From positions 1-13,881 of the forward strand of contig JAZDLO010000201.1 in NCBI GenBank assembly GCA_043801935.1: DNA of 13,881 nucleotides. Direction: 5' to 3'. The position numbers and the translations under genes were made by a program. The stretch is from JAZDLO01 sp043801935. Lineage in GTDB: Bacteria; Actinomycetota; Thermoleophilia; RBG-16-64-13. Positions 1 to 6,883 of this stretch are shown in pieces. The notes beneath the pieces were generated by a model. The model had not been told where the DNA came from. It made no database searches and saw nothing but the letters and a program-made list of their open reading frames with translations. Numbering within the stretch: the first letter of the stretch is position 1; each line of letters begins with the position of its first letter.

Positions 1-1
1 A

Positions 2-1150
2 TGGGAGCAAGACATCGCCATCGTCGGCTTGGTAGGCATGATCGATCCGGCCCGCCCGGAGGCAAGAGAAGCGGTCATGACCTCGCTTTCGGCAGGCATC
101 CGCCCGGCCATGATCACCGGTGATCACCCCCTTACCGCGACCAGCATCGCCGTCCAGGTGGGCATCGTCACCAAGGACGAGGCAGATTCCAGCTACTTCC
201 GGGTCCTCACGGGCACCGAGCTGGATCGCCTGTCTCCCGCGGACCTGGAACAGGCGGTAGGCGAGGTCTCGGTATATGCCCGGGTAGCACCCGAGCAGAA
301 GCTCAAGATCGTCCAGGCCCTGCAGGAGAAGGGACATATCGTGGCCATGACCGGCGACGGGGTCAACGATGCGCCCGCTTTGCGCAAGGCGGACATCGGA
401 GTGGCGATGGGGATCACGGGGACCGACGTCGCCAAAGAAGCGGCCGACATGGTGCTCCTCGACGATAACTTCGCCACCATCGTCGCCGCGGTCAGAGAAG
501 GCCGCGCGATCTACGACAACATCCGCAAGTTCATCAAGTACCTCATGGCCACCAATACCGGCGAGCTCGCGGTCATGCTCGCGGCTCCTTTCTTGGGCAT
601 GCCTCTGCCCCTACTCCCTCTGCAGATCCTGTGGATGAACCTGGTCACGGACGGTCTCCCCGGTCTCGCCCTGGGGTTCGAGCCGCCGGAACGCGACGTC
701 ATGCACCGCCGTCCCCATCCACCGAAGGAGAGCATCTTCGCGCGGGGGCTGGGGACTCACATCATGTGGGCCGGGCCGCTGATGGGGGCCATCGCCCTTA
801 TGGCCGGTTGGTTCTATTGGCGCGCGGGTGACCAGACGTGGCAGACGATGCTGTTCACCGTTCTCACCCTGTCCCAGATGTTCCACGTGATGGCCATCCG
901 CCTCGACCGTGATTCATTGTTCAAGGCGGGGCCGTTCTCGAACCGGCTTCTTTTCGGGGCGGTCGTGGTCACTATCTTGCTTCAGTTCGCGCTGATCTAC
1001 GTGCCCTTCATGCAGAACGTGTTCAGAACCCAGGCCCTCTCACTCTCGCACATCCTCATCGCGTTCGCGCTCAGTTCCATCATCTTCTGGGTGATCGAGG
1101 CGCAGAAGTGGGTCATCCGGCACACGGACCGGGGGGAAGACGCAGAATGA
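2..1150 (+). CDS. Calcium-type P-type ATPase (type IIA), C-terminal part, 5' truncated
   Basis: The reading frame is open from base 2, so the start codon and N-terminal two thirds lie outside the window. What remains begins at the end of the nucleotide-binding region and carries the P-domain motif TGDGVNDAP (about 350-376) and the earlier ITGDH. It then has the membrane segments M5 to M10. M5 contains NTGEL (554-568) and M6 contains NLVTDGLP (638-661); these correspond to the calcium-site segments of SERCA/PMR1 pumps. By family knowledge the protein couples ATP hydrolysis to export of a divalent cation, most likely Ca2+ (Mn2+ possible), across the cytoplasmic membrane. The visible C-terminal half looks intact and ends in a short hydrophilic tail. 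The gene runs convergently towards the small ferredoxin gene, with only 25 nt between the stop codons and no clear terminator. The exact ion cannot be proved from this fragment. Confidence 0.93.
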   Translation, partial: WEQDIAIVGLVGMIDPARPEAREAVMTSLSAGIRPAMITGDHPLTATSIAVQVGIVTKDEADSSYFRVLTGTELDRLSPADLEQAVGEVSVYARVAPEQKLKIVQALQEKGHIVAMTGDGVNDAPALRKADIGVAMGITGTDVAKEAADMVLLDDNFATIVAAVREGRAIYDNIRKFIKYLMATNTGELAVMLAAPFLGMPLPLLPLQILWMNLVTDGLPGLALGFEPPERDVMHRRPHPPKESIFARGLGTHIMWAGPLMGAIALMAGWFYWRAGDQTWQTMLFTVLTLSQMFHVMAIRLDRDSLFKAGPFSNRLLFGAVVVTILLQFALIYVPFMQNVFRTQALSLSHILIAFALSSIIFWVIEAQKWVIRHTDRGEDAE

Positions 1151-1175
1151 CAGCGCCCTGCCCACGAGCTCTTCT

Positions 1176-1388
1176 TCACATATTCGCTATTTCGATCGCC
1201 TTCTGAGGACAGGCAAGGGCACAGTCGCTACACCCCCTGCAGGGAGAGGGGTCCGTCATCGGCGTCTCGTAGGGCGCCTCTTGCGTGAGCACCTTACGAG
1301 AGCAGGCAAGAGCGGCCGTACAAATACCGCCCTCACATCTCTCGGGTTGACACTTACGGTAGTTGACTAGGGCCTTCTTCGCTGGCAT
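1176..1388 (-). CDS. Small RLI-like ferredoxin with two Cys quartets (70 aa)
   Basis: This 70-residue cytoplasmic protein has two groups of four cysteines. The first is Cys13-x4-Cys-x4-Cys-x5-Cys29, an unusual spacing beginning KCQPERC. The second is Cys50-x2-Cys-x2-Cys-x3-Cys60-Pro, the standard [4Fe-4S] signature. The KCxPxxC opening followed by a classic ferredoxin motif resembles the N-terminal iron-sulfur domain of the ABCE1/RLI family, here without any ATPase domain. Electron transfer or a structural cluster role is likely; the partner is unknown. I chose the ATG at 1388 because GAGGAG lies 4 nt upstream and the homologous-looking part begins there; an in-frame start at 1415 would add nine charged residues. 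The gene overlaps the end of the GNAT gene by 35 nt in another frame, which suggests translational coupling. Confidence 0.8.
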   Translation of the reverse strand: MPAKKALVNYRKCQPERCEGGICTAALACSRKVLTQEAPYETPMTDPSPCRGCSDCALACPQKAIEIANM

Positions 1389-1542
1389 GTGTCTCCTCGG
1401 TGCCGGTTCTTCCAAGCTCTTTGAGCTCGTCTTCCAGCTCTTCCAGTTCCTGCCACATCACGGGCGGGACGGAGTGAGCCGGCCATCGCGCCTTCAGTTC
1501 GGCGATCTTGCGCTCTATGTACTTGACCTTGTCTCTGTCCAC
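1354..1542 (-). other. C-terminal helical tail of the GNAT protein, possible separate small gene (62 codons)
   Basis: This segment encodes residues 335-396 of the GNAT reading frame: a charged helix-rich stretch of KYIERKIAEL type, then WPAHSVPP, then a Glu/Leu heptad-like run. It is not part of the GNAT fold, which ends near residue 276. It begins at a GTG preceded by an A/G-rich stretch (GGAAAAAAG directly before it), so internal initiation is possible but the ribosome site is not well spaced. It directly precedes and overlaps the small ferredoxin gene, so it may be a partner of that protein which has become fused to the acetyltransferase. Confidence 0.35.
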
Positions 1543-2544
1543 CTTTTTTCCAGCATCTGCCCCGTGCTCTCCCGTCGTAGCCCCTCCCAGCGTAGGGTGA
1601 TCGACCCACTCGCCTGATGGTACGCCGGCCGCGTGGCGGTCGCCCATCCGGTTCTCGATGAGATCCTTACCGTCAAGAGGCGAAAGCTCCGCCCGGGCCG
1701 GCTCCTTCGGCCGGCTCTTCACGAACTCCACGTGAGTGTACGCGACGCGGAACCCGAGCCGCTCCATATTCCTTTGTGAGGCGCCGCCCGGCGCAGCCTC
1801 AGTCACAGCCAGATCGCAGCCGGCATCAGCGGCCAACTGTATGCGGTACCGCTGGATGGCCTGCTGGATACCCTGCCTCCGATACTGAGGCAGGGTGGAA
1901 TCCCCCGATAGCCAGCCCACTGCGCCATCGATCACAAGGCTTCCGGTCCCGGCGGGCTGTCCGTCTACCCAGGCCAATACGAGGATGGCTTCTTCGCGCT
2001 CCACCATGATCCTCCCGAACTCCTCGTGACCGCGCTCAGGCGGAGCCCCATCCGAGAAACCCCGGGCAGCAGTACGCGCCCACGCCTCTCGCTCTTCAGG
2101 CATGCACACGCGTACGTCCGGCCTGGGATCGCCCCGGGGGGGTGACGCACCGGCGCTCGAACGACCGCTCGGTGACCGCTCCCCGAGCTCGAGCACGAGG
2201 AGATGCTCGAACTCAGACGCCTGCCAGCCCCGCCGCCCCAGGCTTTGCAGGAGCGAGCGCTCGGCCATAGGGCACAGGCTGATGACCGCCTCGGCCCCCC
2301 GCTCGTGGTAGAAAGCCTCCAGGCGCTCCAGTTCCGCGTCGCTTACCGGGCCGCACATGCCCAGGCCGGCAGCCAAGTTGACCGGCGAGTCCTCGCCCAG
2401 CCACAGCGCCACGCCATCGGCCACATCGATGCATTCGGCGGGCACCTGTGGAAACGCCATCCGCGCGGCCTCCGCCAAGCGAGGCAACTCGGCGCGGATG
2501 AGACCTTCCAAGCGACGCGCGAGGGCATGATCGGCATGGATCAT
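1354..2544 (-). CDS. GNAT-family acetyltransferase with C-terminal helical tail
   Basis: A 396-residue protein. Residues 1-120 look like the degenerate N-terminal half found in tandem GNAT proteins (the segment around ISLCPMAERSLLQSLG is typical). Residues 140-276 form the catalytic GNAT domain, with the acetyl-CoA loop YRRQGIQQ (221-228) and a conserved ERLGF (261-265). It should transfer an acetyl group from acetyl-CoA to an unknown amine. After a low-complexity linker (about 280-334), residues 335-396 form a charged, probably coiled-coil tail containing ARWPAHSVPP and ELEELEDELKEL. This tail looks like a separate small protein fused on; an in-frame GTG at 1542 could also start it independently. 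The ATG at 2544 has only a weak, distant GAGGG upstream. The gene shares its end with the small ferredoxin gene. The substrate is not predictable. Confidence 0.82.
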   Translation of the reverse strand: MIHADHALARRLEGLIRAELPRLAEAARMAFPQVPAECIDVADGVALWLGEDSPVNLAAGLGMCGPVSDAELERLEAFYHERGAEAVISLCPMAERSLLQSLGRRGWQASEFEHLLVLELGERSPSGRSSAGASPPRGDPRPDVRVCMPEEREAWARTAARGFSDGAPPERGHEEFGRIMVEREEAILVLAWVDGQPAGTGSLVIDGAVGWLSGDSTLPQYRRQGIQQAIQRYRIQLAADAGCDLAVTEAAPGGASQRNMERLGFRVAYTHVEFVKSRPKEPARAELSPLDGKDLIENRMGDRHAAGVPSGEWVDHPTLGGATTGEHGADAGKKVDRDKVKYIERKIAELKARWPAHSVPPVMWQELEELEDELKELGRTGTEETHASEEGPSQLP

Positions 2545-2700
2545 GATTGTGGTGGACCCTCAGCGCCGAGGGCCCGTGGCCGTCGGGGCGACGGTGCTTG
2601 TCAGGGGGACCGCCTTCATCGCGAAGGCCACGTTCTTCTGAAGGCTCCCGCGGCACCGATTCACCTTCGCTTCTCCCGCCTGACGCCGCTATCGATGCTT

Positions 2701-2719
2701 GGGCGCCCCCCGGGCGCCC
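2701..2719 (-). terminator. GC-rich hairpin downstream of the DUF2267-like gene
   Basis: Two copies of GGGCGCCC (2701-2708 and 2712-2719) are separated by three bases and can form an 8-bp stem with a 3-nt loop. The hairpin lies 9 nt past the stop codon of the leftward gene at 2729. No T-tract follows, so it is not a textbook intrinsic terminator. It may be a pause, a 3'-end stabiliser or a weak terminator separating that gene from the GNAT gene. Confidence 0.4.
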
Positions 2720-2728
2720 CGTCTATCG

Positions 2729-3175
2729 TCATAAGCACTGGCCGGCGTCTTGCACCTGATCGATCGTGATCGATTGGTCCCAGTCTTCCCGCAGCGGCGC
2801 CGGGATCACCTCCGCCCACTCGCCCCGCAGCTCCTGAGATTTCTCTTTGACCGTGCCAAAAAAAGCCCGCAAAGCGTGTCCCGGGCGATCATCTTGACCG
2901 AGATGCGCCGTCGAGCGCAGGACCTCCAGGAAGTCGGTTCGACTCGGCGCTTCGGCCGTATGGTCCACCCGGTCGGGGGACCGTACGGCCTCCGTCAGTA
3001 GACCCTTCACCCCCGCCGGCAACAGGCCACTCAGGGTTTCGGCGAGCGAAGGATACGAAACGGCGAGGGCCCGGAGGACTCCCACCAGCACCTGGCGGGA
3101 ATCACCGTAGGTGCAGTAGTTCCCTAGGCCCTTCGCGTAGTTCACAAACTCTCGTTCGCTGACATCCCGCGCCAT
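2729..3175 (-). CDS. DUF2267-like protein (148 aa), probably two repeats
   Basis: A soluble, helix-rich protein with no signal peptide or membrane segment. Two halves have the same plan. In residues 8-62, a short helix is followed by VLVGVLRALAVSYPSLAETLSGLLPAGVKGLL. In residues 79-132, DFLEVLRS precedes HALRAFFGTVKEKSQEL and ends VIPAPLREDW. The pattern (helix, then ALRAVLETLxxRL, then a short link and LPxxLxxLL) is that of DUF2267, a family without a defined biochemical role. I assign it by pattern only. The gene starts 12 nt after the stop of the ferredoxin gene, so the two are probably cotranscribed and the product may work with it. The ATG at 3175 has only a weak ribosome site. A GC-rich hairpin follows the gene. 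About 180 bases from 2545 to 2728, leading to the GNAT start, hold no other gene that I can support. Confidence 0.6.
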   Translation of the reverse strand: MARDVSEREFVNYAKGLGNYCTYGDSRQVLVGVLRALAVSYPSLAETLSGLLPAGVKGLLTEAVRSPDRVDHTAEAPSRTDFLEVLRSTAHLGQDDRPGHALRAFFGTVKEKSQELRGEWAEVIPAPLREDWDQSITIDQVQDAGQCL

Positions 3176-3187
3176 ATTCAGGCTCGA

Positions 3188-3484
3188 TTACGTGGGGATC
3201 TCGGGGCGTTTCTCTTTGAACCGAGCCATCGCCCGATCGACGTATTCGGTCATCTGGATCGCGCCCCCTACACAGCCGATCGCACACTTGCCACAACCGG
3301 AACAGGCCTCGGGTTCATCCAGCCAGGGAACGAAAACGCCCTCGACGTTGGTTTCGGTCATCTTCAATCCCTGGCGCGTGCATCGCTGCACACAGTCGCC
3401 ACAGCCCTCGCACATGACCGGGTTGACCCAGGGCATCTTCTTCGGTCTTCTACCTTGGCGCTGCTTCGCTTCCGCCTGCTGCAC
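3188..3484 (-). CDS. Bacterial-type ferredoxin, 2x[4Fe-4S] (98 aa)
   Basis: Two Cys-x2-Cys-x2-Cys-x3-Cys motifs lie at residues 25-35 (CEGCGDCVQRC) and 61-71 (CSGCGKCAIGC), about 25 residues apart. The protein should bind two [4Fe-4S] clusters and carry electrons in the cytoplasm. The fourth cysteine of each motif is followed by Thr or Val instead of the usual Pro, so each cluster environment is slightly atypical. Before the first motif is a basic lead (RQGRRPKK). I chose the GTG at 3484 because AGGAG sits 4 nt upstream; a TTG at 3508 in the same frame lacks a good site. The flavoprotein genes lie upstream and the DUF2267-like gene 12 nt downstream, which fits a small redox operon. The electron donor and acceptor are unknown. 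Confidence 0.88.
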   Translation of the reverse strand: MQQAEAKQRQGRRPKKMPWVNPVMCEGCGDCVQRCTRQGLKMTETNVEGVFVPWLDEPEACSGCGKCAIGCVGGAIQMTEYVDRAMARFKEKRPEIPT

Positions 3485-3561
3485 TCCGCTCCTTTCGCCC
3501 TTTGGCAAGACCTTGCCCGCTCGAGGGCCGAGTGGGCCTCTGGATCAAACAGGCTAATGTG

Positions 3562-3579
3562 GGCGCCGGCGGCGCCGGC
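3562..3579 (-). terminator. GC-rich hairpin between the Cys-rich flavoprotein gene and the ferredoxin gene
   Basis: GGCGCC at 3562-3567 and 3571-3576 can pair around a 3-nt loop; a competing pairing uses GCCGGC at 3565-3570 and 3574-3579. It begins about 11 nt after the stop codon at 3591 on the leftward strand. No T-run follows, so a terminator role is uncertain; attenuation or processing is equally possible. The rest of 3485-3590 shows nothing coding that I trust. Confidence 0.3.
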
Positions 3580-3590
3580 AAACCAGCTTG

Positions 3591-4004
3591 CTAGACTCCA
3601 GGCGGGTCGACGTCCTTCCAGCGCGATATATCGTACTCGCACATGTCATCCCACTCCATAACGTCCATGCGACGCCCGGCCTCACATCCTGGCCGTGTGC
3701 AGTAGATCTGCTCCACCGTCACCACGAGGGTGTTGTCCTCGAAGCGCCCCTTGCCCTTGAACTGATAAGGAGCGCGAATCGCCCCAAGGCCACCGGGGGC
3801 TATGGCCACCCAGTCGTTCTCTGCAAGGATATCGGCAATCTGGCTCTTCTGAGCATCGCTCAAACAGAGGCACAATTGCTCGCCGGTACACTCACACGCG
3901 TTTGCGACCACGATAGTCGGCAGCTCGCCTTTCTTGGTGACCGCGATGTGAGCGCCAAGATGCATCAACCAGCTTTCCATCCGGGGGGTCAACTTACTCG
4001 CCAT
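3591..4004 (-). CDS. Cys-rich split-barrel (pyridoxamine-5'-phosphate-oxidase-like) protein
   Basis: A 137-residue cytoplasmic protein whose core (about residues 15-105) resembles a flavin-binding split barrel: GELPTIVVANA, then a helix SDAQKSQIADIL, then WVAIAPGG and YQFKGKGRFEDNTLVVTVEQIYC. Family members bind FMN or related cofactors and act as oxidases, reductases or flavin stores. It is unusual in having seven cysteines: Cys37, 39, 45, 47 (CxC-x5-CxC), Cys102 and 107 (CTRPGC) and Cys122. These suggest an added metal or iron-sulfur site, but this is inference. The ATG at 4004 follows GGAGGT by 8 nt, a strong site. The gene follows the other split-barrel gene by 43 nt and leads to the ferredoxin gene, which could accept electrons from it. 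The family call is by pattern; the substrate is unknown. Confidence 0.65.
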   Translation of the reverse strand: MASKLTPRMESWLMHLGAHIAVTKKGELPTIVVANACECTGEQLCLCLSDAQKSQIADILAENDWVAIAPGGLGAIRAPYQFKGKGRFEDNTLVVTVEQIYCTRPGCEAGRRMDVMEWDDMCEYDISRWKDVDPPGV

Positions 4005-4047
4005 TCTTGTCCACCTCCGCTACGAGATTCCTTTGGCTGGTCGCGAG

Positions 4048-4530
4048 CTATAGAACGCGCTTACCGGCATTGTCCTGGTCGAATGTGTAGACCTCCTCGA
4101 CCTTCATGGCGAGAAGACCACGCTGAGCGAGCTTCGGGGGGGCGATGTCCGGGGGCACTTCGTCCGGTGGCTCCTTGGTGGCCCAATCGCCCCATTCCTC
4201 GAGGGCCTCTCCCGCGACGATACCGTGCCACTTCTGGTTGGGTGGGGTCCCGATGGGTATGACGGTGCAGGGCCCACGGAAGACCCACGTGTGGTCTTTG
4301 ACCGGATGGGCGACCGAAATGGCCCCGACCTCGTTCTCGCTGAGGTTGGTCTTGGTCTTCTGCGCCCACATGTCGGCGATCAAGATGTACTCGTCTTTGT
4401 AGTTGGTGACGAACCGCTCCGCAACGATGTTCGGGACACCTTCGGCGCTGGCCGTGGCCAGATGCACCACTGCGCCGCCCTTGCCGACAATCTTCAGAAC
4501 ATCCTTCATCTCGTCGGTCAGCATGACCAT
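4048..4530 (-). CDS. Pyridoxamine-5'-phosphate-oxidase-like FMN-binding split-barrel protein (160 aa)
   Basis: Residues 18-95 show the usual barrel pattern: GGAVVHLATASAEGVPNI, then ERFVTNYKDEYILIADM, KTKTNLSENEVGAISV and WVFRGPCTVI. Such proteins bind FMN (sometimes F420 or haem) as dimers and reduce or oxidise small molecules. A proline-rich loop (PPDEVPPDIAPP, about 121-132) and a strand MKVEEVYTF close the domain. It is the first gene of the leftward set and probably its founding promoter-proximal member. The ATG at 4530 follows GGAGGAG by 3 nt; a second ATG at 4524 has a more usual spacing of 9 nt, so the true start may be two codons later. An in-frame upstream extension to 4635 has no convincing coding character. 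Reaction and partner are unknown, but a ferredoxin lies in the same gene set. Confidence 0.8.
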   Translation of the reverse strand: MVMLTDEMKDVLKIVGKGGAVVHLATASAEGVPNIVAERFVTNYKDEYILIADMWAQKTKTNLSENEVGAISVAHPVKDHTWVFRGPCTVIPIGTPPNQKWHGIVAGEALEEWGDWATKEPPDEVPPDIAPPKLAQRGLLAMKVEEVYTFDQDNAGKRVL

Positions 4531-4900
4531 CTGCTCCTCCTCTCCGCCCCGCCTTCCTGGGCTCAGACTACAGTGAGGTTCTTCCGCTGATTCGTGCTGA
4601 AATCCGCAGCCGCACAACATTACCGGCCCGCGCATCCTTTGTCCATAGGCAGGGTCAAGCGCCCAACTCCTCGCCTAGCCGCCGGCCAGGTGAGACGACT
4701 CAGGCCGAACCCGGCCGGGAAAAACCCCTGTGCTATATTGGGGTATAAGCGGAGATAGCGATCCACGGGTCTGGCCTCAGGCTTCTTCATGACGCCTGCC
4801 CGGCAGGGTTCACAAGTCTCTCCAGAACGTACGCCCGACGACACCATAGCCTCGCGGCGCGGAGTGAAGCCAGGGTAAGAGCAAACAAGGAGGAAGTGCT
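4531..4900. promoter_or_regulatory. Divergent control region between the redox genes and the 597-residue gene
   Basis: This 370-base stretch separates leftward and rightward genes and must hold promoters for both. A short AT-rich island at 4734-4749 (TATATT, then TATAAG) stands out from the GC-rich surroundings and could contain -10 elements for either strand; I see no convincing -35 match at proper spacing. A near-perfect palindrome, CCTGCC-C-GGCAGG, lies at 4795-4807, about 95 nt before the rightward start, and could be an operator or hairpin. At the right end AAGGAGG stands 7 nt before the GTG at 4901. I find no gene or known riboswitch here. Confidence 0.4.
4795..4807. repeat. Inverted repeat upstream of the 597-residue gene
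   Basis: CCTGCC and GGCAGG flank a single C. The single-base centre suits a DNA-binding dimer better than an RNA hairpin. A longer related inverted repeat occurs just after the same gene at 6718-6738. A role as operator is only a suggestion. Confidence 0.35.
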
Positions 4901-6694
4901 GTGGACAGGGAGGTTCTCGCGGCGTTTCGTGCAGCGACCGCTCAGCCCGATTTCTTGAGCACCGAGAAGTTCGACGCTGTTCTCGGTGGTTTTGGAGCTT
5001 TCAACCTGGGGGTCTGGGCTGCCGCCAACGAAGTGGCCAAGCAGATGGACCGTGGTCACAAGATGAAGGTCGATGTTTCGAACGAGGAGCATGCCGACAT
5101 CGAGGACGTAGCTTCGAAAGTCGTGAAGGTGCTGATGCAGAACGGTGCCGATGCTTCGAACGCCTCTCTTCTGGCGGCTACTCTACTCTACTGGGCCGGC
5201 ACGAACGTGACCGCCGGCATCCCCGCTCCCAACCGCAAGCTGGGCGGAGTATGCCGGATGGCGGCGGGTGCCCCGGCGGGACGGGTGTCGACGCTACCGA
5301 CCGAGAAACTGAACAACAAGATCACCGGGTTTGCGGCCGTGAAGGCGATGTACGACGCGATGGAGCGCGAGGTCTTAGCGCCCTGGCCCGGCTCGATCAC
5401 GCCGCGTGGCGTGGCTGGTAGCCCGGTCACGGGCCATACGCGTGTTGGCGAAGACTTGCTCTTCCCATTGCTCGCTGAGAAGTTGGTCAAGATCGGCGTC
5501 GAAGGCATGATGAGGGCGTACAACTCGGTGGGTATCAAGCCCTGCCGCTGGATGTCATCCCTGTTCGCCTGCGCGGCGGCGCTCGAGATCCTTCACCCCG
5601 ACGCCTATGTCGGCGAGGAGTGGGGGCCGTTCCTCAAGACCCGTACCCCCTATGTCTGTGGACTCGCCGCTGTTGAGGCCGCGAAGATGCCCGACAAGGT
5701 CCACATCCGGGGAACCGGCGAGGAGCTCGAAACCGCCAAAGTGATAGGCGACCTGGCCATGATCTTGAAAGACTGCGGCCAACCGACGGTCGTCGGCATG
5801 ATCATGTTCAACGAAGTCTGCGCCCTGATCGCTGAGGGGCCGATACTCGGGGTCGGCCGCAGCGGAGGACCGCTGCTCCTGCCCCTTACCCACTGGTGCA
5901 CCTCCGCATCACTCGCTCTCTATCTGAAAGCCAAGGGCATGCCGGAAGGAGAGGCCGCGGATGTCATCCGCAAGACCATGGATGGCTTCTTCCAGCCCGA
6001 GCATGCAACAGTGGCGACCAGCATCCTGGCTCGCAGAGCGAACTACATCAAGCGGGGGCCCATCACCCGGGTCGTCATGATGGCCACCGAACCCGGCCTC
6101 ACCGCTTCGATATACAAGCGAGCGGTCAAGGCTCACGAGGGCATCAAAGCGGGCAAGACCGTCAGCCAGATAACGGCCGAGTTCGAGCGGCAGCGTGAGA
6201 GCGACTTGGGCGCAGGCGTGGCCCGTATCTTCAGCAAGGTCTTGGGCAAGAACATCGAGTACGTCAAGTACTTCAACGTCTGCCCGGGCAGCGGTCGGAG
6301 AACACACCAGTTCGCCCAGAAGTACTTCGCTTTTGACGGTCACGTCGATGTCGAGGTCAAGGTCGATGGTCAGGTCCACACGTTCCAGAACATCCTGGCT
6401 GAGATCATCCCGGACGCCCTCATGGAACAGGATGAGGAGAAGCTGGCCATCGTCGAGACGTTTGCGGCGGGCGCCGTCGATCTGTTGAATGCCGGTGCGG
6501 TCGCCATGGATGTCGTGGTTCCCGCTTTGGTCGGAGCTGCCCACGGGATGGACCCGAAGGACGCTGTCGAAAGCGCCACAGCCGGAGCCTGCACCAGCAT
6601 GAGCATCCCGGTCCCGAGCATGTACGAGTCGGCCGAGCTCGCCGCCCGTATCTCCCGCGAGTTGGCCCTGCTGGAGGATGCCGCAGCCTCGTGA
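4901..6694 (+). CDS. Unrecognised 597-residue protein, Cys-containing, next to a nickel-insertion gene
   Basis: I do not recognise this protein. It is a full-length, soluble-looking alpha/beta protein, rich in Ala and Gly, with no signal peptide or convincing membrane span. Landmarks are IPAPNRKLGG (107-116) leading to Cys118 and AAGAPAGRVS; KPCRWMSSLFACAAA (213-227); Cys253, Cys292 and Cys307; ILGVGRSGGPLLLPLTHWC (315-333); KYFNVCPGSGRRTHQ (456-470, Cys461); and AGACTSMSIP near the C-terminus (Cys564). Conserved-looking Gly/Pro/Cys turns and His residues suggest an enzyme, but no known catalytic signature is clear. The GTG start at 4901 has AAGGAGG 7 nt upstream. The following gene is a LarC-like nickel-insertion protein on the same strand, so a nickel or nickel-pincer cofactor is an attractive but unproved idea. 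A distant link to serine-dehydratase-like folds was considered and not supported. Confidence 0.9.
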   Translation: MDREVLAAFRAATAQPDFLSTEKFDAVLGGFGAFNLGVWAAANEVAKQMDRGHKMKVDVSNEEHADIEDVASKVVKVLMQNGADASNASLLAATLLYWAGTNVTAGIPAPNRKLGGVCRMAAGAPAGRVSTLPTEKLNNKITGFAAVKAMYDAMEREVLAPWPGSITPRGVAGSPVTGHTRVGEDLLFPLLAEKLVKIGVEGMMRAYNSVGIKPCRWMSSLFACAAALEILHPDAYVGEEWGPFLKTRTPYVCGLAAVEAAKMPDKVHIRGTGEELETAKVIGDLAMILKDCGQPTVVGMIMFNEVCALIAEGPILGVGRSGGPLLLPLTHWCTSASLALYLKAKGMPEGEAADVIRKTMDGFFQPEHATVATSILARRANYIKRGPITRVVMMATEPGLTASIYKRAVKAHEGIKAGKTVSQITAEFERQRESDLGAGVARIFSKVLGKNIEYVKYFNVCPGSGRRTHQFAQKYFAFDGHVDVEVKVDGQVHTFQNILAEIIPDALMEQDEEKLAIVETFAAGAVDLLNAGAVAMDVVVPALVGAAHGMDPKDAVESATAGACTSMSIPVPSMYESAELAARISRELALLEDAAAS

Positions 6695-6717
6695 CATCAG
6701 CCGACCATTAGACCAGA

Positions 6718-6738
6718 CCCTGCCGGCCCCCGGCAGGG
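6718..6738 (+). repeat. Inverted repeat (9-bp stem) after the 597-residue gene
   Basis: CCCTGCCGG (6718-6726) and its exact complement (6730-6738) are separated by three C bases. The hairpin begins 24 nt after the stop at 6694. It lacks a following T-run, so it may be an attenuator, a 3'-end stabiliser or a weak terminator before the nickel-insertion gene. The remaining bases up to 6883 show no gene I can support. Confidence 0.5.
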
Positions 6739-6883
6739 CTGACTCGGCAGACCGGGCGCCGTCGACCGATCCGGTGATGTGTGGACCGTTGCGCACGCCG
6801 GGCCGAAAGTGGGCGAAGGCACTGTCGGGACGGGGATGGTCTGACCCCCGCCTCGTGACGCGCTCTCTGGCAAGGAAGGTGAC

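Noticed and set aside
2203..2769. 188-codon plus-strand open frame over the GNAT gene start and the gap beside it
   Set aside because: No recognisable domain, and the opposite strand holds the GNAT N-terminal half in a consistent frame.
4901..6694. Possible serine-dehydratase or cysteine-desulfidase-like identity of the 597-residue protein
   Set aside because: Only a loose likeness in Ala/Gly/Pro turns; the cluster-binding cysteine pattern and key motifs of those families could not be found.
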